A program made the position numbers and the translations under genes. This document shows positions 9,915 to 18,700 of a stretch of 64,000 nucleotides of DNA, one piece after another (positions within the stretch are counted from its first letter, which is position 1; the number at the start of each line of letters is the position of its first letter). The DNA lies in the NCBI GenBank assembly GCA_002435755.1, contig DIYH01000023.1, forward strand, positions 1 through 64,000, given 5' to 3'. The stretch comes from Flammeovirgaceae bacterium UBA6059 (GTDB lineage: Bacteria > Bacteroidota > Bacteroidia > Cytophagales > Cyclobacteriaceae). The notes beneath the pieces are model-generated. The model was given only the letters and a program-made list of their open reading frames with translations, did not search any database and had not been told where the DNA came from.

Positions 9915-9974
9915 ACTATGATTCTGGATATACTTAAGCATTATGCTGTGGATGTGCTAATAGTGGCCGTTCGA

Positions 9975-10700
9975 CTATCCGCGTGCTAAGCTGACCCTGT
10001 AGTTCACTTCAAGCTGAAAGATCATATTGGATTCTATATGGATATGATCCGACTTGGGTAGGTACTGCCACTGATAGTTGAAAATGGTATTGAACATTGG
10101 TGTCCAACGGTAGCCTAAACCGCCTATTAGCCAGTTTTGATTGAAGGTGGTCTTAGCGTTCTTACCAAAGTTGAGCCAGACTTCATCCTTCATCTGTGCG
10201 ATCCATTTTTGCTGCTTACCAAATGGACATTGAAGCCTGATCCTATATCGAAATCGCTGGTAGGTCTTGTACGGATCATGATGACCATCTGAAAACACCG
10301 GCGTACGCCAGCGCTCCTCGACCCTAAAGCGATGTTGGATTTTGAGTTGTCCGTGTTTGGAAAGATGTGCTGCTCCCAGAAACACATTGTGCTCCATCAT
10401 CAGATTGGAAGAAGGCTGTAGGCCTACGGGATAAAACTTGGCAAATGTATAGCCTGTGTGAATCGACCAATGCTCACTGGTCTTAAAGTAGATCAAAGGT
10501 CTGAGAAAATAATCCGATTGATCTTCGAGCCAGTTGACCCTGCGATAGTGGATCTCGCTGGCGAGGGTGACTCTGTCGTTGAGTGGATAAAAGCCTTGGA
10601 GACTATACCAGGTTTCGTGGTTAGTCGCTACTTCTTTAGGCTGGCCTGCCACCGTTTGGGTGAGCGTAATAACTAGTAGGAGTAGAAATGATTTTTTCAT
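9975..10700 (-). CDS. DUF2490 family outer-membrane protein
   Basis: About 241 residues, starting at the ATG at 10700, which gives a clean signal peptide (MKKSFLLLLVITLTQ, cleavage after VAGQ). An in-frame start 78 bases upstream would add a stretch that does not look like a signal sequence. The mature part is rich in aromatic, alternating-hydrophobic strands typical of the DUF2490 beta-barrel family, with HRFRVEERW and YRFRYRIRLQ segments. DUF2490 proteins are small outer-membrane barrels of unknown role, common in Bacteroidota. It is transcribed alone, converging on bioB. Confidence 0.8.
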   Translation of the reverse strand: MKKSFLLLLVITLTQTVAGQPKEVATNHETWYSLQGFYPLNDRVTLASEIHYRRVNWLEDQSDYFLRPLIYFKTSEHWSIHTGYTFAKFYPVGLQPSSNLMMEHNVFLGAAHLSKHGQLKIQHRFRVEERWRTPVFSDGHHDPYKTYQRFRYRIRLQCPFGKQQKWIAQMKDEVWLNFGKNAKTTFNQNWLIGGLGYRWTPMFNTIFNYQWQYLPKSDHIHIESNMIFQLEVNYRVSLARG

Positions 10701-11165
10701 AACGAGACAAAGCTCACAGAGATGACCTTGAAAGCTGCTGACTGTGATCAGCTTCATAAAAACTGCAAACGAAACCATATATGAGTGATATCAGTGGTTT
10801 CGTTTGCATGTGAATGTGGCGGCTTTCAAAGGCTTGAGTTCGATTATGAAAAGAGACATCATGCTGGAAAAGTCATTTTTATCTTTTAGAAAAGGGATTT
10901 TATCCGGTATCTCACCTGCAATGATGATCTATTGGCGTTTTTGGAAGATTATGAAAGTCAGAGGATTCGGAAAATCTCTTGGAGTTACTGTCAATGGCCC
11001 AAAGGCGAAGACCGAGACCGAAGTGGCCCTGAGGAAAGGAGGCTCGGGCCGCCGCGAGGTGGCGTGGTGAGCAGGCCTTCTGTGTTGGAAGTGAGCCGCA
11101 TAATCAAAGAGTTTTTTAGAAAATCATTTGATTTCGTTTGTGTAGGGTTCTTTGCTATTATTCTC
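10701..11165. other. Intergenic region with a GC-rich block, no confident gene
   Basis: About 465 bp lie between the DUF2490 start and the rpsA promoter. Two overlapping plus-strand frames (10804-11070 and 10932-11168) are open but look non-coding or decayed: they overlap each other, match no family I know and end without context. The segment 10990-11075 is strikingly GC-rich compared with its surroundings. I see no RNA gene in it. Confidence 0.45.
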
Positions 11166-11173
11166 TAAATTTG
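11166..11173 (+). promoter_or_regulatory. Candidate -7 promoter element for rpsA
   Basis: TAAATTTG matches TAnnTTTG about 105 bp upstream of the rpsA start, which would leave a leader of roughly 100 nt. The leader contains two small hairpins (see next entry). Confidence 0.45.
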
Positions 11174-11194
11174 CGCTCCGTTCGAGTGGGCGGG

Positions 11195-11251
11195 TCCCGT
11201 GAAACGGGATTTATTCTAAACTAAAACTACCCAGGGTTGGCTCGACTGGGT
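11195..11251 (+). promoter_or_regulatory. Structured rpsA leader (two hairpins)
   Basis: Two stems can be drawn in the S1 leader: 11195-11200 with 11204-11209 (6 bp, GAA loop), and 11229-11234 with 11246-11251 (6 bp). Synthesis of S1 is autoregulated at translation through its own leader in E. coli; the hairpins suggest, but do not show, a similar arrangement here. No purine-rich Shine-Dalgarno sequence precedes the start codon. Confidence 0.35.
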
Positions 11252-11277
11252 GGACGTAAAAGGGCCGCATATGTATT

Positions 11278-13386
11278 ATGGCTGACGAAAAAGAAATCGA
11301 AAAGGCAGACGACAAGAAAGTTGAAGAGAAGTCTACCGAGACTGCTACTGTAGAAGTGGCTGAAGCGGCTACTGAAGAATCTAAAGTTGAGGTAGCTGAA
11401 GAAGCTCCGGCTGTAGAAGTAGAAGCTGCAGCGCCGGCACCTGCACCAGCGGTTGCAGAGCCTATTGACTGGGATGACAACTCTGGCTTTGGTGAAGAGT
11501 ACTCTGATGCACAGCGTAAAGAGATGGAAGCGATGTATGAAGACACCATGACTTCAATCACTGAGAAAGAAGTGATCGAAGGTGTCGTGCAAGGCTTCAC
11601 TGATAGAGACGTGATTGTCAACATTGGCTTCAAGTCTGATGGTCTGGTTTCAAGGACAGAATTTAGAGATATGCCTGAGCTCGCCAAAGGAGACACAGTG
11701 CAGGTATACGTTGAAGAGCAGGAAAACAAGCTCGGACAGCTTGTACTCTCTCGACGAAAGGCGAAAATCGTATACGCCTGGGAGAAAATCCAGGGTGCTC
11801 TGGATAACGATGAGGTGATCGAAGGTATGGTGAAGCGTAGGACCAAAGGTGGTCTGATCGTGGACGTTTATGGCGTAGAGGCCTTCTTACCAGGATCACA
11901 GATCGACGTGAAGCCAATTCGCGATTTCGACGTATTCGTCGGTAAGAAAATGGAAGTGAAAGTAGTTAAGATCAACTACTCTAACGATAACGTAGTGGTA
12001 TCACACAAAGTACTGATCGAGAAGGACCTTGAGAAGCAGAAAGCTCAGATCCTTGAGAACCTTGAAAAGGGTCAGGTACTCGAAGGTGTGATCAAGAATA
12101 TGACCAATTTCGGTGTGTTTATCGATCTTGGTGGTGTTGACGGCCTGCTGCACATTACAGACATCTCATGGGGACGTATCAATCACCCTGAAGAGGTGCT
12201 TAACCTTGACGAGAAGGTAAATGTCGTAGTACTCGACTTTGATGACGACAAGAGAAGGATCTCTCTTGGCATGAAGCAGTTGACTTCTCATCCTTGGGAT
12301 GCACTTGATGCCGGCATTGAGATCGGCTCTAAGGTGAAAGGTAAGATCGTAAACGTGGCTGACTATGGTGCATTCCTGGAGATCAACCCTGGTGTAGAGG
12401 GTTTGATCCACGTATCCGAAATGTCATGGTCGCAGCACCTACGTAACCCTCAGGACTTTATCAATATTGGTGATGAGCTAGAGGCTGTAGTATTGACCAT
12501 AGACAGAGACGATCGTAAGATGTCTCTAGGTATTAAGCAGTTGACTGAGGATCCTTGGACCAAGCAGGATGTGTTGACCAAGTACGCTATCGGTACACAG
12601 CACTCTGGTATCGTGCGCAACTTGACCAACTTTGGCTTGTTCATCGAGCTTGAGGAAGGTATCGACGGCCTGGTACACGTGTCTGACTTGAGCTGGACTA
12701 AGAAGATCAAGCACCCATCTGAGTTTGTGAAAGTGGGAGAGGAGTTGGATGTCGTAGTGATGGAGCTGGATGTCGACAACAGAAGGTTAGCACTCAGCCA
12801 TAAGCACCTGGAAGAGAATCCTTGGGATACTTTCGAGAGTGTATTTAGCAGAGGCTCAGTACACAAGTGTACTGTGATCTCTCAGAACGATAAGGGTGCA
12901 GCACTTGAGCTACCTTACGGATTGGAAGGGTTTGCCACTAACAAGAACCTTGTGAAGGAAGATGGAGGCAAAGTAGAGGTTGGTGAAACGCTGGACTTTG
13001 TTGTCACTGATTTCTCGAAGGATGATAAACGTATCGTATTGTCACATACTGGTACTTGGAAGGAAATACAGCAAGATCCTTCTGCCAACAGGAAGAAGAA
13101 GCCTGTGAAGTCTGGTGTAGAGCGTGTGAATAATGATACCGAGAAGTCTACTCTTGGTGATCTTGAGTCACTTGCTGCATTGAAGTCGCAGATGGAAGAT
13201 GCTGCTAAGGCACCTGTGAAGAAGGCTGCTCCTAAGAAAGAGGGGGCTCCAAAGGCAGAGGCTAAAGCTGAAGCTGCTCCTGCTGAGGAGGTGAAAGAGG
13301 AAGCGCCTAAAGCCAAGAAGGCGGCTCCTAAGAAGGAGGAGGCAAAAGCTGAAGATGCTGCTGAGGAGTCAGCAGAAGAGAAGTAA
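11278..13386 (+). CDS. rpsA: 30S ribosomal protein S1
   Basis: S1 binds mRNA on the 30S subunit and helps initiation. Six S1 (OB-fold) repeats are visible from about residue 97 to 595, with typical GVV/GVIKNMTNFGVFIDL and GLLHITDISW motifs in repeats 3-5. The 702-residue protein is longer than E. coli S1 (557). The extra length is a 75-residue acidic, Ala/Glu/Val-rich N-terminal tail and a Lys/Ala/Glu low-complexity C-terminal tail from about residue 640. Such tails occur in Bacteroidota S1. The gene is followed by its own terminator and tRNA-Cys. Confidence 0.95.
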   Translation: MADEKEIEKADDKKVEEKSTETATVEVAEAATEESKVEVAEEAPAVEVEAAAPAPAPAVAEPIDWDDNSGFGEEYSDAQRKEMEAMYEDTMTSITEKEVIEGVVQGFTDRDVIVNIGFKSDGLVSRTEFRDMPELAKGDTVQVYVEEQENKLGQLVLSRRKAKIVYAWEKIQGALDNDEVIEGMVKRRTKGGLIVDVYGVEAFLPGSQIDVKPIRDFDVFVGKKMEVKVVKINYSNDNVVVSHKVLIEKDLEKQKAQILENLEKGQVLEGVIKNMTNFGVFIDLGGVDGLLHITDISWGRINHPEEVLNLDEKVNVVVLDFDDDKRRISLGMKQLTSHPWDALDAGIEIGSKVKGKIVNVADYGAFLEINPGVEGLIHVSEMSWSQHLRNPQDFINIGDELEAVVLTIDRDDRKMSLGIKQLTEDPWTKQDVLTKYAIGTQHSGIVRNLTNFGLFIELEEGIDGLVHVSDLSWTKKIKHPSEFVKVGEELDVVVMELDVDNRRLALSHKHLEENPWDTFESVFSRGSVHKCTVISQNDKGAALELPYGLEGFATNKNLVKEDGGKVEVGETLDFVVTDFSKDDKRIVLSHTGTWKEIQQDPSANRKKKPVKSGVERVNNDTEKSTLGDLESLAALKSQMEDAAKAPVKKAAPKKEGAPKAEAKAEAAPAEEVKEEAPKAKKAAPKKEEAKAEDAAEESAEEK

Positions 13387-13391
13387 TAGAA

Positions 13392-13446
13392 TAGGGATTA
13401 TTGCTAAGGTGGAAGTTGTCCACTGAACCAATAATCCCTAGTTTTA
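13392..13446 (+). terminator. rpsA terminator hairpin
   Basis: A perfect 12-bp inverted repeat (13392-13403 with 13429-13440) encloses a smaller nested hairpin (GTGGA/TCCAC) and is followed by GTTTTA. It sits six bases after the rpsA stop and seven before the tRNA. Confidence 0.65.
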
Positions 13447-13452
13447 CGATAT

Positions 13453-13523
13453 GGTCCTGTGGCCGAGCGGCTAGGCAGAGCTCTGCAAAAGCTCGTACAG
13501 CGGTTCGAATCCGCTCAGGACCT
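13453..13523 (+). tRNA. tRNA-Cys (GCA)
   Basis: The 71-nt gene folds into a full cloverleaf. The 7-bp acceptor stem pairs 13453-13459 with 13516-13522, the anticodon loop CTGCAAA gives GCA, the T-stem is fully paired around TTCGAAT, and the discriminator base is U73, as expected for tRNA-Cys. CCA is not encoded. A terminator follows directly. A second, diverged copy occurs at 60322. Confidence 0.95.
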
Positions 13524-13524
13524 C

Positions 13525-13554
13525 AAAGTCCCGTTGAGAAGCGGGACTTTTTTT
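13525..13554 (+). terminator. tRNA-Cys intrinsic terminator
   Basis: A 9-bp stem (13525-13533 with 13542-13550), 8-base loop and T-run form a classic rho-independent terminator starting two bases after the tRNA 3' end. Confidence 0.85.
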
Positions 13555-13614
13555 GTTATAGAGCTATTCAATCTCTATCTATCGAATCAGAATCGTTGAG
13601 ACTAGGCGATTCGT

Positions 13615-13764
13615 CTAATCTTCATGAGTTTTTTCTTTCTCATTCAGAAGTACATCCGGTTGTAGTCTGGCGATTTCCTGAAAATAGGCAGTGTGTTCAC
13701 TGTCCTTCGTGTCGTCAATTTCGGGGCAATTGTCATCAGGAAAGCAAGCCCAACGCGAAATCAA
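13615..13764 (-). CDS. Possible small ORF or gene remnant, 49 aa
   Basis: On the minus strand a 49-codon frame with a TTG start reads as a plausible acidic peptide (it contains CFPDDNCPEIDDTKD and ends EKEKTHED). The opposite-strand frame through the same DNA looks unprotein-like. It may be a short gene or the 3' end of a gene truncated when the region next to the tRNA was rearranged. No family is recognised. About 40 bp separate its start from the next gene, which is divergent. Confidence 0.3.
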   Translation of the reverse strand: MISRWACFPDDNCPEIDDTKDSEHTAYFQEIARLQPDVLLNEKEKTHED

Positions 13765-13805
13765 AATAGAGTAATTTTAATTCTGTAACTCTAAATTCAA
13801 TCGTT

Positions 13806-14381
13806 ATGCTCCAACTATTAGCTAAAGCTGAAACACTCTTAGGCCTTGGTCTTGGATCTTTATTAGGAATGATCTTAACTAAATTGATGGAATACCTTAC
13901 ACTCAGATTGAAGCATAGGCATGGCAAAAGCTTACTGTTTCATGAACGAAAAATTGCTGCTAGTGAGGAATTCATTCGGGCCCAAACAAATCTTATTCAA
14001 TCTTTGGCCAATGTTCAAATGTCAATCGATGGAATGCTAAAGGAAAGAGGTGATTTAAAAGTGTATACTGATACTGTCAGTCACTATTGGGATAATGTCT
14101 CTAAAAGTGAAGATGTATTACTGAGAACCTCCGCATATATGTATTTTGACTATCTGGATGATTCAAATGATTGGTCAGAATCTGACAATCAAAGATTCAT
14201 AGAAATCATTGCATTACTCGGTGATCTTTTAGAAGAGGTAGATGACGAAATCTCAGAGGAACAATATGAATTGGGACGAAATTATTTTGTTGAACTTGCT
14301 AAGCTAATTGAGAGAAATATATCAGTTCTCCAGGAATTGGTTAACCGAATGAGAAAGGATTTACATAGACAATACAACTGA
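13806..14381 (+). CDS. Hypothetical membrane-anchored helical protein
   Basis: The 191-residue protein is not recognised. Residues 8-32 form one hydrophobic, Gly/Leu-rich helix that probably anchors it in the inner membrane, followed by a basic stretch (RLKHRHGK). The remainder is predicted almost entirely helical and acidic, including SEEQYELGRNYFVELAKLIE near the end. It is followed after 83 bp by another membrane-anchored helical protein on the same strand, and the two may work together. The first ATG fits, as the anchor begins right after it. Confidence 0.6.
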   Translation: MLQLLAKAETLLGLGLGSLLGMILTKLMEYLTLRLKHRHGKSLLFHERKIAASEEFIRAQTNLIQSLANVQMSIDGMLKERGDLKVYTDTVSHYWDNVSKSEDVLLRTSAYMYFDYLDDSNDWSESDNQRFIEIIALLGDLLEEVDDEISEEQYELGRNYFVELAKLIERNISVLQELVNRMRKDLHRQYN

Positions 14382-14464
14382 CTCTTCAATTGGCTTAGGT
14401 TTGTAACCTACTCCGTACGACCCATCCCAGTTGCACACTTTCTCGATGTTACTTATTTTCAAGT

Positions 14465-15598
14465 ATGCCGGAGAAAAACCCAGATAGAAAATCTCTTAAG
14501 CAAAGAATTGGAAACAGGCTCTCTAAGGTCAACTGGGAAGTACTAGTCGGCTTTGCTGGATTATGCCTGACGTTTTACTTCTCCCAACAACAACTAAACC
14601 AAACATTACAAATTAGCACAGATGAACGTGCTGCAAATCAACAAATATTCCGTGAACAGCGTCAAATTGATAGCGCAAGATATCAGAAACAAAGGAAAAC
14701 AGATTCTACGCGATTTGCAGAGCAAAGGCACGTAGACAGCATAAGATTTTTTGAACAGAGGTATTTCGACAGTTTGATCTATGCCAATCAAATCGAGGAA
14801 AATAAACGTCAATTCAATCTTAACTATGCTCATACGGCCAAACAGCTCTCACAAATGGATAGCCAAATGTTATTGACAAGACAGCAGCTAAACCTTACAC
14901 TTCAGGAAATCTCTGGTGAAGCTGATAAAATCAAGGATCGCGAAAAGTTAGAAAATTGTTTAGAGGTTGCTATGGTTGAAATAAGGTCAGTTGCGACTGG
15001 ATTGAAACACTTCCGAGGCTATAAAAGCCTAACACACGGTTTTCCATATGATAGAATTGAGATGTATGATCTGGGAAGATCAGAAATCGATAGCATCATT
15101 GCTGTGAACTTTGAAAGAATTTATAGTTGGAGATTCTACGCTAAAGATAATGTAAGATTAGATTCTGCTGGTTTGGTTACTGTAATTGAGGAATATGTTG
15201 ACAATATCTATTTCTTCGTATCATATCCGCAGGATTACGAACTTTTACTGGAAGAATTTACACCAAACAAGGTAGCTTCAATATATGGTGATGATCGAGA
15301 AGAGTTAGTGCATATTCTGAGTTATGTTAAAGACATTAAATCTATGCTCAGTCAAAAAAGGATTACCGAGTTATTGGTCGATGAAGTATCGAATAATCCA
15401 AGAATACAGCATTATCAATTTATGATAGATTTGGAGAGCCGCGTAAATTCGAAACGAATAAAACGTGGAGATTGGACTGGAGCTACATTGAAAATGGTTG
15501 AGTTAGCTGTTGCTGAGTACTTCTCTAAACTAACTCGATTGTATAGGCACATTGACATTTACACTCGCCACCCCCCATCTAGACAGACGACCGATTAG
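14465..15598 (+). CDS. Hypothetical membrane protein with hendecad coiled-coil repeats
   Basis: The 377-residue protein has a basic N-terminus, one membrane helix (about residues 25-40) and then a long helical region. Residues 64-107 are four consecutive 11-residue repeats with the pattern (E/K)QRxxDSxRFx, typical of a right-handed or straight coiled-coil. The C-terminal 200 residues are mixed helical, without a family I recognise. It is probably a bitopic inner-membrane protein with a rod projecting from the membrane. Whether it belongs to the injection system or is an unrelated island gene is unclear. Confidence 0.65.
   Translation: MPEKNPDRKSLKQRIGNRLSKVNWEVLVGFAGLCLTFYFSQQQLNQTLQISTDERAANQQIFREQRQIDSARYQKQRKTDSTRFAEQRHVDSIRFFEQRYFDSLIYANQIEENKRQFNLNYAHTAKQLSQMDSQMLLTRQQLNLTLQEISGEADKIKDREKLENCLEVAMVEIRSVATGLKHFRGYKSLTHGFPYDRIEMYDLGRSEIDSIIAVNFERIYSWRFYAKDNVRLDSAGLVTVIEEYVDNIYFFVSYPQDYELLLEEFTPNKVASIYGDDREELVHILSYVKDIKSMLSQKRITELLVDEVSNNPRIQHYQFMIDLESRVNSKRIKRGDWTGATLKMVELAVAEYFSKLTRLYRHIDIYTRHPPSRQTTD
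14654..14785 (+). repeat. Four tandem 33-bp (11-residue) coding repeats
   Basis: Four consecutive 33-bp units inside the preceding gene encode EQRQIDSARYQ, KQRKTDSTRFA, EQRHVDSIRFF and EQRYFDSLIYA. The protein pattern is better kept than the DNA, pointing to selection for an 11-residue coiled-coil period. Confidence 0.8.
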
Positions 15599-15647
15599 TT
15601 ATGTATTGATTCTCATGCTGGCACGCGTCTAGTAGCTAGTGTCTCTT

Positions 15648-15770
15648 TCAACCATGCAACTTTCTCTCCGCCTCAACCTTCATCTCCTTCGCCTTCTTGA
15701 TATAGCCATTGGTAAAGTACAATGACCCATTTGGAATTAGTTCTAGCGCTTTATTAAAACAATCCAGTAA
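15648..15770 (-). pseudogene. Remnant of a TPR-like protein 3' end
   Basis: A 40-codon minus-strand frame ending in TGA reads like the end of a tetratricopeptide-repeat protein (FNKALELIPNGSLYFTNGYI, then a Lys/Glu-rich tail KKAKEMKVEAERKLHG). It has no start codon and begins right after an in-frame stop, 14 bp downstream of the cargo-gene stop. The rest of the gene is missing. Confidence 0.5.
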
Positions 15771-15784
15771 TTATTCAACTAACC

Positions 15785-18700
15785 TTAAGTTGACGTAGAG
15801 ACAGGTCTGATCATTTTAGAACGCTTCGCATCCATAAGCTTTTGATGTTCCTTGTTGAGGTCTTTGAGTACCTGCTCGCCCATTTGATACCTGGCTTTAG
15901 CATCTGCAAACTTGAGTGTGTCTTTGACCTTGTCAAGTTCCTTTTTCAATTCACCAATTTCATTGATGGTGGTTGTCAGCGGACTATCTCCTACGCCGAA
16001 CCATGACCAGGACCTCATTTTGGAGTCTATCTTGCTTTCATCCCCCCAGAACCTGCTGTGTATTTCTCTTTTGAATGTATGCACCTTCGAAAGCGCAATG
16101 GCTTTAGCACTTAGGTAATCATTATAGTCTGTCAGCGTTGACAGGTTATAGTCTTTGTACGCTGCTATAAATTGCTCCATCAGCTCCGAGAAGTGCTTTT
16201 GGAACAGGTCGGGGATGGTCAGCTTATCCTTTAGGATCATTAGGTCATCCTTGATCGCCGCTTTTTTCTCGTCTACATTATCTTCGGTTTTGGACACTTC
16301 AGACATTCTGGTAAGTAGCTGTTGTACCACATCCCATGTCACGAACTTATCGACGTACCTGTCGAAGAAAAGCATGTTGGCCAAAGCCACATTGTCGAAA
16401 ACTTCTTCTGCGCCGAGTGATCCTGCAACGCCTTTTTTCTCTTCTCGTTTTGCTTTCGCCGCTTTGAGTGAGTCGGCACGGCCGGTCTCAGCATCAGTGA
16501 TGATGCCGAGTATTTCCTCTTTTTCCTTACCAGAATATCGTTGGTTTTCTCTTTGATCCAGCAGCTTGTCTGCACTCAAACCTTTGATTTCAGGATGGTC
16601 TTTTACTGCATCTTTGTCGAGCTTGGACTTTAGTTCATCGTCCTTGAACAAGGTCTTGGAACCAGTATCTGGCTTTTTAGCTTTTTCTTTTTCGTTGGTG
16701 AACTTGAATTCACCCAGATCCCATTCCTTCAGCGTTAGGGTGAAGGTCTTCTTGAAGAAGTAGAGGGCTGTGGCGACCAGGTCGAGATAGGCACCCACTT
16801 TCACACCTCCACCCAGAGAGTAGACGAACCCATCCGTGCTTTCTGTGATATCACTATCTGTCTTTTCTGTCGAGTTGGGCTTCAAGTCGACTTCTTTGTG
16901 ATAACCTACCTCAGCATTCATGTCAAATGTGCCCGCGGCTCTCAATAATGCGGCCAAGGCAAGCAGCAGCTGGCTCCCGGCCTGAACTCCACCAAATACG
17001 CCACCTTCTACGCCAATACCGGCTTCAATGCCAATGTTGAGATCAAGTTTTTGGTCTTTTAAAACGGCGGCACCTTTGATCTTGTCCGGAAGTGTGGCTA
17101 GTAGCTGCAAATACAATCCGAAAATGGCCGAGACGCCTGTAAAGACCGGGATGGTTGCGCCGAGTTCAAAACGTGTGTTGGTCCAATTATCTCCTAGGAA
17201 GTCCCCTAGCTTGGCCAACGGATTGGCAAACTCGAGATTGGCATTGCCTTCGGTCAATTCAACGATAGGGGTCTTCTCTTTGAATGGTATGGCTGCATAA
17301 CCTTTAAAAGAAGCATTAGCAGAGGCATCAAGTGCTTTGGGGACATTCAGACTCACCTGTCCATCCACTTTTACGCCATAGCCTTTCGCTTCATCATTAA
17401 AAATTGCATACTGCGTTGGTTTAATGGCCAAAGGACCGAATGGCATCTCTCCAATGTCTGATTCCAGCGATAGCTCTGTGAAATCGAAATAAGTTCTGCC
17501 TACCGCTACGTTCTCACCTTTGAATTTTTTGCTTTTGAAAAATATGAGATCAAGCGTCAAGTCGGCCTCTTCCGCGGCTAAGGTTCTTTTCTTGTGATCG
17601 TATGAAGTGTTTTTGGTGGTGAGTTTTTGACCCAGTAGCCCAAATTCAAAATTCGCCTTGTCCAGCGTGAAGTTCCTCTTCGAACTATCTTTTGGACTCC
17701 ATAGAAAATCAAATGATCCGTCGGATTTGGCATTTTGATCGAATGGGCTGCTCAGGTTCAGTTCGTAATCAAAATTGCCTTCAAAAGAATTCTTCGCCTT
17801 GGTGTAAGTAAGCTTCGGTTTTTTGAGCTTCAGGATTTCCAAATTCGCCTCATCCAGCATGCCAGTAATGGAATCAAAGTCAAAGCCGCTTTGATCTACT
17901 CTGGCTTTTGATACACTCAACCCAACTTCCCTTTCCATGATCTTCACTTTGCCAGAAGCGGTTTCGGCGCTAAGGACGTCATTGGCATAGTCGAGGTTAT
18001 TGAGCGCAACTTCCATATCACCTATTTTGGCTTTCAGCTCCCCCTCATGTACTGATAGAGATTTGTACTCACCTTTTTCATCCAGGGTGATCTTGATTTT
18101 GGTCTTCTCGTCAACCTCGATATCCGCTATGTTGATACCAAGGCCACCTTGCAACGCCACTTCTCCACGAGCAACGTTGAATAGGGTAGTTGGATCTTTT
18201 ATCGTGATGTAGCTGCCGATTGATTTGGTTTCTGTCTTGACTTGGATGTCTTTGGAAACATCCTCTTTTTTGGCCTTGATTGCTGCCCATTCTTTTGCAA
18301 AATGAAGGTTGACGGCAGGTGGGTAGATGGTTTTGAAATCCGATATTTTTTTATCTATGGTTTTGTAATCCCTAACCAAACCTTCAAATTCTTTCCTTTT
18401 GCCAATGATGTCTTCTTTAAAGGCGGACATTTTTTGTAAGAGATTATCGTAAGCCTTGATGATTTCAGGATGGTTGCTGGTCGTTAGGTCAATGAACCTC
18501 TTGATAGTATCGTATTTCTTCTGATCATTATCTGAGTCGCTGGTTTCTTTCTTTTTGACTTTCTCCTCTTTACTCTTAAGCCATTCGTATGCTTCTTTTT
18601 TAAGGGTCACCAGGTGCTTTTGCTTATCACCTATGTTTTCAGCTTTGTTGTAAAGCTCGACAGCCGCCAAAAACTTTGACCATGTCCCTTCCTCCCAGAA

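Noticed and set aside
10804..11168. Two overlapping plus-strand frames (88 and 78 codons) before rpsA
   Set aside because: They overlap each other in different frames, cover the GC-rich block, show no recognisable family and have unprotein-like composition. One of them also runs into the rpsA promoter region.
13401..13769. Plus-strand frame of 122 codons running through tRNA-Cys and its terminator
   Set aside because: It is open only by chance across the rpsA terminator hairpin and the tRNA gene, which explain the sequence better.
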